NCBI GenBank assembly: GCA_029863605.1
Contig: JAOTVB010000008.1
Coordinates: 100,259-164,258, forward strand
From: Myxococcales bacterium
GTDB lineage: Bacteria > Myxococcota_A > Polyangia > Polyangiales > Houyiibacteriaceae
Length of the DNA stretch: 64,000 bases
Direction: 5' to 3'
Below, one piece after another: positions 16,471 to 25,884 of this stretch. The position numbers and the translations under genes were made by a program. Positions within the stretch are counted from its first letter, which is position 1, and the number at the start of each line of letters is the position of its first letter. The notes below the pieces were generated by a model. That model saw only the letters and a list, made by a program, of their open reading frames with translations, did no database searches and was not told the origin of the DNA.

Positions 16471-18408
16471 ATGGCAAGCGAAGTAGACGCACTTGAAGCG
16501 CGGAGAGTCGCGGAAGAATCGCGAGAGAAGGAATGGCATGGACAGAGTTTCATGCGCGATGTGTTCCTCGGGAACTTCCGAATCGATCTACTCGAAAGAC
16601 TCTCGCTCGATGCACCCGACCGTCCGGAGTTCTGGGAGTTCTATCGCAAGCTGGGCGACTTTCTGCGCGACAAGGTCGACTCAGCCGAGATCGATGCAAC
16701 CGGAGAGTATCCCCCTGAGGTGATCCGCGGTCTCGCGGAGCTCGGCGCCTTCGGGATGAAGATTCCAAAGGAGTACGGGGGCCTCGGTCTTACGCACCCG
16801 GAGTACGTCCGAACGATGGAGCTGGTCGGCTCATACGATGGTAACGTCATCGCGTTGTTGTCCGCGCATCAGGCGATCGGCGTCCCACAACCGGTGAAGC
16901 TCTTTGGTACGGAAGCGCAAAAGAAACGCTTCCTGCCGCGATGTGCGAAAGGAGCCATCTCTGCGTTTGCCCTGACAGAGCCCGCAGTCGGTTCCGATCC
17001 CGCACGGCTCGCAACGACGGCAGAGCTCTCTGACGACGGCGACCACTACGTGCTCAATGGACAAAAACTCTGGTGCACGAACGGCACGCTCGCGGAGCTC
17101 ATCGTGGTGATGGCTAGAAACCCGGCCACCAAGAGGATCAACTGCTTCGTAATCGAAATGGACTGGCCCGGGGTCACAGTCGACCATCGTTGTCACTTCA
17201 TGGGCTTACGCGCGCTCGCCAATGGGGTGATCAGTTTCGACAACGTCAAGGTCCCCAAGGAAAACCGGATCGGCAAAGATGGCGACGGACTCAAGATTGC
17301 GCTCGTGACTTTGAATACCGGGCGACTCAGCCTACCGGCAGCAACCTCGGGATCCGCGAAGCGCTTTGTCGAGGTCGTGCGCAAGTGGTCGAACGCCCGC
17401 ATTCAATGGGGTGTCCCGGTCGGTCAGCACGAGGCAGTCGCGCTCAAGAACGCCTACATACTCTCCTCTGCTTTTGCGATGGAATCGATCGCGTATGTCG
17501 TGGGTGAGCTTGCCGACCTCAAGGGCGTCGACATTCGTCTCGAGGCGGCGGCAGCGAAAGAATGGAACACCGTTCGCAACTGGAGCCTCTCGGATGAGAC
17601 CTTACAGGTTCGAGGTGGCCGCGGCTACGAAACCGAACGCTCGCTGACCGCGCGCGGCGAGCCGGGTATCGGGATCGAGCGGATCATGCGCGACAACCGC
17701 ATCAATCTGATCTTCGAGGGCTCGAGCGAGATCATGCATCTCTTCATTGCGCGCGAAGCTGTCGACACGCACCTGCAAGTCGCTGGCAAGCTGGTCGACC
17801 CAGACGCCAGCATCGGCCAACGGCTCGGAGCCTTGCCCAAGATCATCGCCTTCTACTCGTGGTGGTATCCGACGCGCTGGCTCCGCTGGAGCTTGTGGCC
17901 GAGCTTCTCGCGCTACGGGAAGCTGGCAAAGCACCTTCGCTATGCGGCACGAGCATCGGCGCGTCTCGCACGCAATACTTTCCACGGCATGGCCCGCTTC
18001 GGGCCGGGCCTGGAGCGTCGACAAGGCTTCCTATTCCGGGTTGTCGACATCGGCCTCGAGATCTTCGCGCTGGCAGCAACGGTTCGCCATGCCCACAAGC
18101 TCCAACAGGAGGGGTTCGAAGATGCGGCAAGAGCGGTAGACCTCGCCGACTTCTTTGCGCGGCAGGCGCGCCGGAACATCGACGTGCTATTCCGCCAGCT
18201 CTGGCGTAACGACGATGCACGCGCGGCTCGCGTCGCTAAAGACTTGCTCGCGGGCAAGCACACGTGGCTCGAACGTGGAATCGACCCGCTGCCATTCACG
18301 GAAGAGGACCTTCGCCCAAAGACGATGGACGAGATTCTGAGCGAAAGGCAGAAGGGCAAGCAAGAGAGCGAGGCTGCTGAAGAGCGGCCGGCGGTGCGGA
18401 TCGCGTAG
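16471..18408 (+). CDS. Acyl-CoA dehydrogenase with VLCAD/ACAD9-type C-terminal extension
   Basis: A 645-residue FAD enzyme that oxidises acyl-CoA to enoyl-CoA in beta-oxidation. Landmarks: 'EYGGLGLT', 'FALTEPAVGSDPA' (flavin/substrate loop), 'LNGQKLWCTNG', 'VRGGRGYETE', and 'NLIFEGSSEIMHLF', in which the Glu near residue 416 matches the catalytic base of very-long-chain dehydrogenases. After the usual 400-residue core there are about 200 extra residues, as in VLCAD/ACAD9, where the extension binds the membrane. GGAGG ahead of the ATG supports the start. The gene has 225 bases upstream, AT-rich around 16325-16345, which may carry its promoter. Confidence 0.93.
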   Translation: MASEVDALEARRVAEESREKEWHGQSFMRDVFLGNFRIDLLERLSLDAPDRPEFWEFYRKLGDFLRDKVDSAEIDATGEYPPEVIRGLAELGAFGMKIPKEYGGLGLTHPEYVRTMELVGSYDGNVIALLSAHQAIGVPQPVKLFGTEAQKKRFLPRCAKGAISAFALTEPAVGSDPARLATTAELSDDGDHYVLNGQKLWCTNGTLAELIVVMARNPATKRINCFVIEMDWPGVTVDHRCHFMGLRALANGVISFDNVKVPKENRIGKDGDGLKIALVTLNTGRLSLPAATSGSAKRFVEVVRKWSNARIQWGVPVGQHEAVALKNAYILSSAFAMESIAYVVGELADLKGVDIRLEAAAAKEWNTVRNWSLSDETLQVRGGRGYETERSLTARGEPGIGIERIMRDNRINLIFEGSSEIMHLFIAREAVDTHLQVAGKLVDPDASIGQRLGALPKIIAFYSWWYPTRWLRWSLWPSFSRYGKLAKHLRYAARASARLARNTFHGMARFGPGLERRQGFLFRVVDIGLEIFALAATVRHAHKLQQEGFEDAARAVDLADFFARQARRNIDVLFRQLWRNDDARAARVAKDLLAGKHTWLERGIDPLPFTEEDLRPKTMDEILSERQKGKQESEAAEERPAVRIA

Positions 18409-18431
18409 CCTAATCGGCACCACCGTGTTGT

Positions 18432-18450
18432 CGTGACGAAGCATGTCACG
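18432..18450 (+). other. Hairpin downstream of acyl-CoA dehydrogenase
   Basis: A perfect 6-bp inverted repeat, CGTGAC and GTCACG, separated by seven bases, 23 bases after the dehydrogenase stop. It could help end or stabilise the transcript. There is no T-tract after it, so it is not a standard intrinsic terminator. Confidence 0.35.
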
Positions 18451-18506
18451 CCGCGCGGGGCGGTCGCACTCTCGATTGGCTTCGGTGAGTAAGTCACTAT
18501 GCCCAA

Positions 18507-19115
18507 ATGACCGAGCCTGACCACAAACTGACGCTGTACTTTCACCCGCGCACGCGGTCAACGAGGCCACGTTGGCTCCTCGAGGAGCTAGGCGTCGACT
18601 ATGACGTCGAGCTAGTCAAGCTCTTCGAGGGCGCGCACAAGACTTCCGAGTACCTCACTATTCATCCACTCGGCAGAGTGCCCGCCCTGCGGCACGGCGA
18701 TGACGTGATGTTCGAATCTCTCGGGATCTGTCTCTACCTCGCCGATCGATTTCCCCAAGCTGGGCTCGCTCCGGGAATCACCGACTTGCATCGTGCCGAA
18801 TACTGCCAATGGATGGCTTTTTCGACGAGTACACTCGAGCCCGTCCTCTTCGCGGTGCTGCTCGACAAAGGAAAAGACCCGGAGCGGCTCAAAGAAGCGC
18901 AGAGGGACTTCGCCGCCATAGTCGAGCTCTTCGAGGCGACTCTGAGGAATCGATTGTTTCTTTTGGGCGAGGAGTTCTCTGCTGCCGACGTCATGAACGG
19001 CGCCATGATGGCGTGGGCCTACAAGTCGAGCCTGCTCACGCCGGGCTCTGGCGTGGAGCAATGGGTGCAACGCATCACCGCGCGCCCCTCCTATCAGCGC
19101 GCCCACGCAGACTAG
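18507..19115 (+). CDS. Glutathione S-transferase family protein
   Basis: A 202-residue thioredoxin-fold plus helical protein that would conjugate or reduce substrates with glutathione in the cytoplasm. 'LTLYFHPRTRSTRPRWLLEELGVDYD' in pieces gives the first beta-alpha unit; 'GRVPALRHGDDVMFESLGICLYLAD' contains the cis-Pro ('VPAL') and the 'ES' glutathione-binding pair. The C-terminal domain has 'EEFSAADVMNGAMM', the conserved N-capping 'SxAD' element. Serines at 18 stand where a catalytic Ser/Cys is expected. It follows the dehydrogenase on the same strand with 98 bases between. Confidence 0.9.
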   Translation: MTEPDHKLTLYFHPRTRSTRPRWLLEELGVDYDVELVKLFEGAHKTSEYLTIHPLGRVPALRHGDDVMFESLGICLYLADRFPQAGLAPGITDLHRAEYCQWMAFSTSTLEPVLFAVLLDKGKDPERLKEAQRDFAAIVELFEATLRNRLFLLGEEFSAADVMNGAMMAWAYKSSLLTPGSGVEQWVQRITARPSYQRAHAD

Positions 19116-19217
19116 TTTCCCACTGTAAGACTGGGCAGATCACGATCGAAACCCCGGCACGCGGTTGACGCGAACTGGCGATTCTCGGGGGTCGCGAACG
19201 ACACACGTGTGATGATC

Positions 19218-19793
19218 CCAGGAGGTCGAGTACAGTCGTCGCACGCGTCGTATCTTCGTGCTTTCGCTCCTCGTCTGCTCGTTGAGTTGCGGTGCCGATG
19301 CTGGAACGGGAAGCAGCAGCGGCGACGAGCTGTCGTGGACCTCCTTAGGAACGACGCGGGCGGCTTCTACCACAACCTCGGAACGTGGGACATGACGGGC
19401 ATCCCGGTCGAAACTTGGGTCGAGGACACGATCAATCGTGCGCTGGTCCTGATGAACGCTGCCGGCGCGCCTGTCGTGCTGTGTTCGCTACCGGCGACCG
19501 CTCGGCAGTTGGCGCCCGGCGTGTTTCAAGTCGCTTCTGGTGCGGTCGTCACTACGGATGACACGGTCGTGCTCGGGTCCGTCTCGCTGACCTCGGTGGA
19601 CGGCCTCGTTGGCAACAACGTCACCATCAACACGGTCGGTGGACGCAGCAACGAGTTCAATCAGCTCGCCGACGATGTGTTTTTCCCAATCTACTTCCAG
19701 CAGTGAGTCGGCCGCGAGCCCCTTCAAGACACGGACAACGACGGCACACCCGACGTGAACGACAACTTCCCGCTCGACCCCTCCCGCCAGTAG
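19218..19793 (+). pseudogene. Broken lipoprotein gene with C-terminal TSP3-like repeat
   Basis: A good AGGAGG site (19219-19224) is followed by no usable start codon. One frame then encodes a lipoprotein-like signal 'RRIFVLSLLVCSLSC' and a Gly/Ser linker before stopping; a second frame, open from 19209 to a TGA at 19704-19706, carries the body ('GGFYHNLGTWDMTGIPVETWVED', 'SVSLTSVDGLVGNNVTINTVGG' in pieces). That same frame continues past the TGA with 'DTDNDGTPDVNDNFPLDP' and a TAG at 19791-19793, a calcium-binding thrombospondin type 3-like repeat. This pattern fits a secreted lipoprotein gene that lost its start, took a frameshift and gained a nonsense codon; sequencing error is possible. 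Confidence 0.6.
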
Positions 19794-19798
19794 GTCAC

Positions 19799-20458
19799 TC
19801 ATTCCTGTTCGTTGATGATCTGGATACCGAGAGGAACAAAACCGATTGCGAGAATCGCCGTGGCGACCAGGCCAAACAAATCGATATCGACGGCTGCTGC
19901 GACACCCAACCCCAGCATTGCGACGATCAGCGCGGCACTCTGCCAGCGCGGGATGGCGCGCGAGCGATACAATCCTGCGCCCTGGATCCCGAAGCCGAGG
20001 GGAAGCGAGGGCAATAGGTAGAGGATCGCCAGGTAGCCCTCAAAGCCGAAGAGGGCCTCGATTCCGGGCAACAGTTCAGCGTACTCCGCTGCGGGCAGCG
20101 TGTCGAAAGCGCTCATCACGAGGCACAACGCGGTCTTATCGACGGCCAACACAATGCCTCCAAAGACCGCCATCACGCACCCGATGAATCCGAGCCACGG
20201 GCTCCGGTCCTTGAGGATATCCATCAACTTCAGGGAAATGACGATCAGCAGCGGCACGCCCAGGAGCATCACGAAGTGACCGAAATGCATCAGGGGATTG
20301 CCATGAAACTCCTCGACCTTGGCGCTCACCTCGCCGCCGATCTCGAGGCTCAGGAGATTGGGGTGTGCCGCAAACGCGACGCCGGACAAGACCGGATACA
20401 GGATGAAGGCCAGTCCGGTACCGATACGCTTCACCGTCTCGAGACGTTGATTGTCCAT
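19799..20458 (-). CDS. Multi-spanning membrane protein, unknown function
   Basis: A 219-residue protein with six likely TM helices ('GTGLAFILYPVLSGVAF', 'FGHFVMLLGVPLLIVIS', 'WLGFIGCVMAVFGGIVLAV', 'YLAILYLLPSLPLGFGI', 'AALIVAMLGLGVAAAV', 'LVATAILAIGFVPLG'). The conserved-looking 'HFGHFVMLLGVP' could bind a metal or haem, but I do not recognise the family. The ATG at 20458 is chosen over an in-frame upstream start at 20548 because a purine-rich GAAAGAAG lies ahead. It ends 6 bases from the convergent broken lipoprotein gene. Confidence 0.7.
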   Translation of the reverse strand: MDNQRLETVKRIGTGLAFILYPVLSGVAFAAHPNLLSLEIGGEVSAKVEEFHGNPLMHFGHFVMLLGVPLLIVISLKLMDILKDRSPWLGFIGCVMAVFGGIVLAVDKTALCLVMSAFDTLPAAEYAELLPGIEALFGFEGYLAILYLLPSLPLGFGIQGAGLYRSRAIPRWQSAALIVAMLGLGVAAAVDIDLFGLVATAILAIGFVPLGIQIINEQE

Positions 20459-20568
20459 AGCTGAGCTTCTTTCTATCAGCTCGATCAGCAAAAAGCCTGA
20501 ATTGCCGGTCAGTCGGCGGGAGGCCCTTTTCGAGGTCGCGTGCGACACTGCGAAACGTGGAGGAAGCG

Positions 20569-21651
20569 ATGCACTTGGAGCTCGAATCTGCGATCGATGA
20601 CGTCGTCGAAAAGAATGCCGAGCGCTGGCAAGCTGTGACGGGCCGCTCTGCGCTTGCCGACGGGCGGTTCTTCTACGGGGTCCAGACGACCCGCGTCTTT
20701 TGTCGGCCGAGCTGCGCGTCGCGCTTGCCGCGGCGAGAGAATGTGGAGTTCTTCGAGACGACAGAGGCGGCGCGGAGTGCAGGCTACCGAGCGTGCAAAC
20801 GCTGCCGACCCGAGTCGTCGGCGCCGAAAGACGTTAGGGTCGAGGCGTTGGTAGAGGCGTGTAGGCTGCTTTGTTTGGAGGAGTCGATGCAGACCCGCGA
20901 CGTCGCGGCCGCGGTCGGGCTGAGCGCCTCGTACTTTCAACGTTCCTTCAAGAGACACCTCGGCGTCACGCCACAGCAGTACCGCCGAAGGGTGCTCGCC
21001 GAGCGTGGCCGCGACGCGCTCGGACAAACGGGGTCGGTCACCGAGTCGATCTACAAAGCCGGATACGCTTCGAGCAGTCGTTTCTACGAAGGTGTCGGGC
21101 AAGAGCTCGGGATGAAACCGTCGGTCGCGAAGGCCGGAGCCCCCGGGGAGGTGATCCACTACGCACTCGCCGAGTGCTCGCTTGGACATGTGGTGATTGC
21201 GTGGACCCACCGAGGGGTGTGCCTCGTTGGCTTGGCGGATTCGCCCGGCGAGCTCGCAGGGCAGCTAGAGCAACGTTTCCCGAAAGCGAGCCTCGACGAA
21301 GCCGAGCAGGTCGAGTGGACCGGCGCCGTGGTCCGAGCTGTAGAAATTGCGACCCCAATTGACATCCCGATCGACATCCGAGGCACGGCGTTCCAAGAAC
21401 GCGTGTGGCAAGCGCTTCGCGACATCCCGGCCGGCGAGACGCGAACCTACTCCGAGATCGCAAAGACGCTCGGTACGCCGTCTGCGGCTCGTGCGGTCGC
21501 AGGGGCTTGCGGGGCCAACTCGCTCGCGGTGCTCGTCCCCTGTCATCGCGTGGTTCGTGCGGACGGCGGCTTGGCGGGCTATCGATGGGGAGCAGACCGA
21601 AAGCGCGAGCTTCTCCGTCGCGAGGCAAGACATGCGCAATCCGACGAGTAG
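20569..21651 (+). CDS. ada: Ada: methylated-DNA-binding activator and O6-methylguanine methyltransferase
   Basis: A 360-residue bifunctional suicide repair protein and transcription activator of the adaptive response to alkylating agents. The N-terminal domain has the four zinc cysteines C45, C49, C76 and C79 ('VFCRPSC', 'RACKRCRP'); C45 corresponds to the Cys that accepts methyl from phosphotriesters. An AraC-type HTH covers about 90-190. The C-terminal domain ends in 'VLVPCHRVV' with the acceptor C325 for O6-methylguanine, with the 'RAV..A...N' helix before it. The ATG at 20569 has GGAGGA five bases ahead and is preferred to the GTG at 20557. It is probably autoregulated, as Ada is elsewhere. 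Confidence 0.96.
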   Translation: MHLELESAIDDVVEKNAERWQAVTGRSALADGRFFYGVQTTRVFCRPSCASRLPRRENVEFFETTEAARSAGYRACKRCRPESSAPKDVRVEALVEACRLLCLEESMQTRDVAAAVGLSASYFQRSFKRHLGVTPQQYRRRVLAERGRDALGQTGSVTESIYKAGYASSSRFYEGVGQELGMKPSVAKAGAPGEVIHYALAECSLGHVVIAWTHRGVCLVGLADSPGELAGQLEQRFPKASLDEAEQVEWTGAVVRAVEIATPIDIPIDIRGTAFQERVWQALRDIPAGETRTYSEIAKTLGTPSAARAVAGACGANSLAVLVPCHRVVRADGGLAGYRWGADRKRELLRREARHAQSDE

Positions 21652-21663
21652 ATCTCGGGGCCC

Positions 21664-22188
21664 TCACTCAGGCCCTGGGGCGACTCGCGGCGACAGCTCT
21701 TCTAGCGCCTTCGTGTACGGCTCGGCGCGTCGCTCCGCGAAGCCATCGATGAAAAGCCCGATTGCTGCGAAGAGGATTAGCGCGGTGCCCGCCGATAGCG
21801 CCCACTCCGTGTGAACCGCGAAGCGCAGCACTGAACCGATGACCAGAAATGCCACGTACATCGCGACGTAACGTGGCCAGTTGGCGTTCACCTGTTCCAT
21901 GCGTGGCATTTCTTCGGCGATGAACGCGGCCTTGTCCGCTTCGTAGAGCGCTGTCAGGTGCTCGACTTGTCCCGGCGTTCTAAGGCTGACGGCCGCGCCC
22001 GTCACCAAGAGCGCAAGGCCAAGCAATACGAAGGGAATCACGATCCCCCACATGAACCCGCCCTGCTGCGTTCGATACACGATGCCCGCGAACACGAGAC
22101 TTAGAACGCCGATCGGCACGATGAAGAAGAGTGCCTCGGTGCGCTCGCCCCAGAAGTAGGTGTTTAAAATTTCGAGGAAGTCGTTCAT
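21664..22188 (-). CDS. Four-TM membrane protein, unknown function
   Basis: A 174-residue protein with hydrophobic segments 'ALFFIVPIGVLSLVFAGIVY', 'MWGIVIPFVLLGLALLVTGAAV', 'YVAMYVAFLVIGSVLRFAV' and 'LSAGTALILFAAIGLFIDGFAE'. Between helices two and three lies a charged segment ('YEADKAAFIAEEMPRMEQV') with an MxxVNxxWxxY pattern at its end. I do not recognise the family. It is 12 bases from the convergent ada stop and may be co-transcribed after the DUF481 gene (66 bases upstream on the same strand). Confidence 0.75.
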   Translation of the reverse strand: MNDFLEILNTYFWGERTEALFFIVPIGVLSLVFAGIVYRTQQGGFMWGIVIPFVLLGLALLVTGAAVSLRTPGQVEHLTALYEADKAAFIAEEMPRMEQVNANWPRYVAMYVAFLVIGSVLRFAVHTEWALSAGTALILFAAIGLFIDGFAERRAEPYTKALEELSPRVAPGPE

Positions 22189-22254
22189 GCTCGGAAGGTA
22201 AACGCGATTGCACCGAATCGGAAGCGCCTTGATACCTGCAAGAGGTTCGATGGC

Positions 22255-23403
22255 TCAGCCGAGTTCGAGCGCGATGCTGACGACGATCTGATAGTCGTTT
22301 TTCGTGGGGATCGTGCCGTCCGCCCGCGGCGGCGGATTTTCGGTACGCAGGAACAAGAACGACGTTTCCAAGTAGAAGATGTCCGTGAGATCGATTTTGA
22401 ATGCGGCGTTGCCCACGTGGTTGGTGTTGCCGATTCCCGTGTAGACCAGGTTCGTGCGCCAATCGAGCTTCAGCTCGATGTCGCTGGTAAAATCGAAATC
22501 CGCGTAGGTCTGCAGCAAGATGAAGCCGTCGTTTCGTGGGTTCTCAACGCCGGTCGCCGCGCTGGTAAAGCGTGTGTACTGGTATCCGAGCCCGCTTCCG
22601 AAGTCCCACTCGACCTTTTTCCTGTCAACGATATGAATGCCGGCCCCCGCACCAGGCGTGGCTCGAAACTTGAGGTTTTGGAACTTGTCGTTGAGAAACT
22701 GCGCAAAGGCCGGCACGACGTAGAACCGCCGCCAGATCAGTAGCTTTACGCCGACGTCTCCGAGGTGCCGATTGACGTTTGGCTCCTTGTTGACGTAACC
22801 AAAGGTGCCTTGGTAGCTGGTGGTCGAAAGTGTGCGCTGGTCAGCACGCTGTAGGTCCCAGGCGAAAGTCAACGAGCCCTGGTTGACGTTTCCTGCGTTG
22901 GCCGAAAACCCGAGGCCCAACCGCGTGGACCACCAGTCGCGCTCTCTTCGGCCTCCCTCTACGATGGCAAGCAGCTCGCTTCGAGGAAAGGTCTTCACTC
23001 CTTCCGCGGTCTCGATGATGACCTCTTCTTTGGTGACTACCGCCTTGCCCATGACGTCGATCTTTCCGTCAAACACATAGGTGTTGATCTGCGGAGAGTG
23101 GAGCTCGTCCACTTTGCTCCAGCTTTTTGTGATGATGTCGAGCTTGTCGCTGTCGAACTCGAAATTCTTTTCGCGCATCCAGTTGAGGTCGCCTTTGAGC
23201 CACTCGCCGGAGGTGAGGCGAAGCCAATCGTGGGTGTCGTCAAACTCGATCGTGAACTTGGTCGGGATCGGTCCTTCGGTCTTCTCCTCCACCTGCTCCG
23301 CCTGAGCAAGCACAGTGTACGGGCCAGAGAGTGCCATGGTCACGACGACGAAAAACAGCAGGTCGAGGTACTTCGACGGCCTAGTGGGTTCCGAACTCGT
23401 CAT
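22255..23403 (-). CDS. DUF481 family outer-membrane protein
   Basis: A 382-residue exported protein. After a signal-like TM 'YLDLLFFVVVTMALSGPYTVLA' comes a small beta domain ('DWLRLTSGEWLKGDL', 'KTFPRSELLAIVEG') followed by the DUF481 barrel: 'LGFSANAGNVNQGSLTFAWDLQR', 'VVPAFAQFLNDKFQNLKFRATPGAGAGIH' and a terminal strand 'QIVVSIALELG', all seen in fragments. DUF481 proteins are predicted outer-membrane barrels induced by salt or alkali in several bacteria. The ATG start at 23403 gives the charged n-region needed for export. Confidence 0.87.
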   Translation of the reverse strand: MTSSEPTRPSKYLDLLFFVVVTMALSGPYTVLAQAEQVEEKTEGPIPTKFTIEFDDTHDWLRLTSGEWLKGDLNWMREKNFEFDSDKLDIITKSWSKVDELHSPQINTYVFDGKIDVMGKAVVTKEEVIIETAEGVKTFPRSELLAIVEGGRRERDWWSTRLGLGFSANAGNVNQGSLTFAWDLQRADQRTLSTTSYQGTFGYVNKEPNVNRHLGDVGVKLLIWRRFYVVPAFAQFLNDKFQNLKFRATPGAGAGIHIVDRKKVEWDFGSGLGYQYTRFTSAATGVENPRNDGFILLQTYADFDFTSDIELKLDWRTNLVYTGIGNTNHVGNAAFKIDLTDIFYLETSFLFLRTENPPPRADGTIPTKNDYQIVVSIALELG

Positions 23404-23483
23404 CGTTGCGCCCTGACTTTAACGCGGGGGCTAACCGCTTCAAACAGCCTCGCCATCGGTTTTGGCGTCTCAATCGTCCTGCA

Positions 23484-24275
23484 TCAAGGTCCAAAGCGTG
23501 TGGGATCTCCGAAGCACGCCCGCGCGGTTTCGGCGAGCACTCCTGCCTGGTACCCGTCGATGAATCGGTGGTCGACTGTAGCGCTGATGGTGATCAGCTT
23601 GCGTACCGTGAGCGCGCCATCGACGACCGAGGGCTGCTCACGAATCGCTCCGATGAGCACGTAGAGAGGCACGTGCGCAAAAGGGGTCGGTGGCATGTAC
23701 CCTTCGTCCAGCCCAAACATGCCCACATTCGACACCACGCATGCGCCGAACGGAAACCGCTCGAGACCGGCAGACCTGAGCTCGAGACCAGCCGAGCCAG
23801 ACAACCACCCGATGACGCCGATCGTCGGGCGAAGCGCCCAAGTCGGCAGCGAGCGGAGAATATGCTTCCCACTTTCGAAAACCTCGTCTTTGCCGCTACG
23901 GACCTTCGTTGTGCGCTGCTTGAGCTCACGGGCGAGCTCGACGATCGATTTCCGGTCGAGCTGTTCGACCTTGACCTTGGCCAGGTCGGCGCCCTCACCG
24001 ATGTTGACGACGAACGAAACATCGACGGTCTGGTGCTGATGATAGACCCCAAAACGAAGGAAACCGTTCAGCCCGGGAGAGTTGGCGAGCGCTTCGCCGA
24101 CCATCTTCCCAATGAAGTGGGTCATCGTGACCTTCACACCCGTCTCTTTGCTGAGGCGGTCGAGGTGCTCGAGCACAGCGGTCGCATCGAGCGTCATCTT
24201 GCCGTAGATGTTCCCTTCGCGCGGCGCGCCCCAGGTCGCGATCGCGAGCTTGCGGCGTGTGCTCATCTTCGACAT
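23484..24275 (-). CDS. Stand-alone 2-oxoacid dehydrogenase-type (E2) acyltransferase domain
   Basis: A 263-residue CAT-like acyltransferase corresponding to the catalytic core of dihydrolipoyl acyltransferases, without lipoyl or peripheral-subunit domains. The active-site signature is 'DHRFIDG' near residue 237 (H-x-x-x-D-G), and 'VSNVGMFGLDEGYMPP' resembles the strand before it in E2 cores. Free E2-like domains exist in actinobacteria and myxobacteria and probably transfer acyl groups from CoA to unknown acceptors. Starts at ATG 24275, divergent from the DUF2868 operon with only about 34 bases between. Confidence 0.85.
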   Translation of the reverse strand: MSKMSTRRKLAIATWGAPREGNIYGKMTLDATAVLEHLDRLSKETGVKVTMTHFIGKMVGEALANSPGLNGFLRFGVYHQHQTVDVSFVVNIGEGADLAKVKVEQLDRKSIVELARELKQRTTKVRSGKDEVFESGKHILRSLPTWALRPTIGVIGWLSGSAGLELRSAGLERFPFGACVVSNVGMFGLDEGYMPPTPFAHVPLYVLIGAIREQPSVVDGALTVRKLITISATVDHRFIDGYQAGVLAETARACFGDPTRFGP

Positions 24276-24309
24276 GCCAAAGGCATAACACTACCCCTTT
24301 GCCTTGGCG

Positions 24310-25884
24310 ATGCAGCATGAGCCATTTTATGCGACAAAGTCGGCGATGCCAGCACGCCGCCCCACGAGCGCCGACCGTAATCCGCGCCTTGGTCTCCGAG
24401 CCCTCATCGACCTCGAGGTGCAACTGGCCGGTGACGAACGACGACCGGAGACCGAATTGGTGGAGCGCGATCGCAAGATTGGTCGGGCCATCGTTCCGGG
24501 CTCTCGCACTCGTCGAGGACTGCTTGCGCGTTGGGTCGATGCGATCCGTTCACCGAGTGAACGGTCTCCCGGCAATGCATTCGAGCGAGCGCTTCGTCGG
24601 GCTTCGGCCCTCCTCAGCGTCTCGATGTTCGCGGTCGGGCTGACTGTCGCGTTTGGGATTTTTCACTTCACGGGCGATCACCCGATCAACGTCTTGGTCG
24701 TTCTCGGTGTTTTTGTCTTCGTGCAGCTGTTGACGCTGGCGATCAGCATCCTTGCGCTTGCGACAGCCATGGTGAGTCCTGCTTTCTTCGAAGGCTTGCC
24801 CTTGGTTCTACTGCTGAAGAGATTGGCATCGCGTCTGTGGCGAAGAGCCGGCACTCGGATTGCCGATGACCCAACGCGTGATGCGATCGATCGTCTCTTG
24901 ATGCGCCGATCTATGTATGGCTCTGTGGAGCGCTATGTGCTTTTTCGCCATCTGCAGCTCGCGGCAGCGTGGTTCAACGTGGGTGCGCTGACGGTGCTGC
25001 TCATCGACGTCACGGTCACTGACTTGGCCTTTGGCTGGAGCACTACGCTTCAACTCGGTGCTGAGAGCTTCTTCGAGCTGTGCCAGACACTGGCTGCACC
25101 TTGGTCGAAGTGGCTCCCGCAAGCGATGCCCACGTTCGATCTCGTGCACGCGACCCAGTACTTTCGGTTGGAAGGGGCGTACGTTGGAGTGACCGAGGGT
25201 GCTCGCGTAGGAGATCCCGCACTGCCCGGTCAATGGTGGCCGTTCCTGGCTTCGTGCTTGTTCTTTTACGGGCTTCTACCGCGGGTCGTGTTGGCCGCTT
25301 GGAGCTCGATCATGGTGTCGCTGAGCCTCCGGAGCGTCTCGCTCGATACTCCAGATATCGAGCGCCTGGTCGGACGGCTCACAGCGCCATCGATCCGACG
25401 AATCCACAGCGAAGATCCCGGCAATGTGACTCCACTCGGGGCCGGTCTCAAACCGGTAGGCAGCAGTCTCGGTGCTAGCGTCGAAGACGATGCTCTGGGT
25501 GTTCTGTGGCGTGAAGCGCAGTGCCCGGACACCAGCGTGGGTGGTTTTTTGAAAAGTCGCTACCAGCTCGGCTTGCAAGGCACGCTCGGTACTGCCGGAG
25601 GAAGTGATTTTGCCAACGATCAGCGCCTCATCGAAAGGATCGATCCAGACGATACATCACCGGTTTTCATCGTATCCGAGCCATGGACGGTCCCTGACGC
25701 AGCGCTCAAGCGTTTCATCGCGTCGATTCGCTCAAAAGGAAAGAACCGGCCGATCGTCGTCGCCCTCACCGAGGGCGGAAGCGAAGAAGACACCGCGATC
25801 TGGACGGGGTATCTCGCGGAGCTGCGGGACCCCTATCTATACTTTGAGCGCGACACCCGTCTTTCGAGCGAGACCCCATCATGA
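24310..25884 (+). CDS. DUF2868 membrane protein
   Basis: A membrane protein of about 524 residues. 'LGLRALIDLEVQLAGDE' near the N-terminus and two pairs of TM helices ('SMFAVGLTVAFGIFHF', 'VVLGVFVFVQLLTLAISILALA', 'AAAWFNVGALTVLLIDVTVTDLAFGWS', 'WPFLASCLFFYGLLPRVVLAAW') match DUF2868. The last 150 residues are soluble ('SPVFIVSEPWTVPDAAL', 'RPIVVALTEGG') and alpha/beta-like. Start candidates are ATG 24310 and ATG 24346; neither has a good Shine-Dalgarno. Its stop overlaps the next start as ATGA. DUF2868 is known as the partner of DUF3482 GTPases; the biological role of the pair is undefined. Confidence 0.85.
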   Translation: MQHEPFYATKSAMPARRPTSADRNPRLGLRALIDLEVQLAGDERRPETELVERDRKIGRAIVPGSRTRRGLLARWVDAIRSPSERSPGNAFERALRRASALLSVSMFAVGLTVAFGIFHFTGDHPINVLVVLGVFVFVQLLTLAISILALATAMVSPAFFEGLPLVLLLKRLASRLWRRAGTRIADDPTRDAIDRLLMRRSMYGSVERYVLFRHLQLAAAWFNVGALTVLLIDVTVTDLAFGWSTTLQLGAESFFELCQTLAAPWSKWLPQAMPTFDLVHATQYFRLEGAYVGVTEGARVGDPALPGQWWPFLASCLFFYGLLPRVVLAAWSSIMVSLSLRSVSLDTPDIERLVGRLTAPSIRRIHSEDPGNVTPLGAGLKPVGSSLGASVEDDALGVLWREAQCPDTSVGGFLKSRYQLGLQGTLGTAGGSDFANDQRLIERIDPDDTSPVFIVSEPWTVPDAALKRFIASIRSKGKNRPIVVALTEGGSEEDTAIWTGYLAELRDPYLYFERDTRLSSETPS

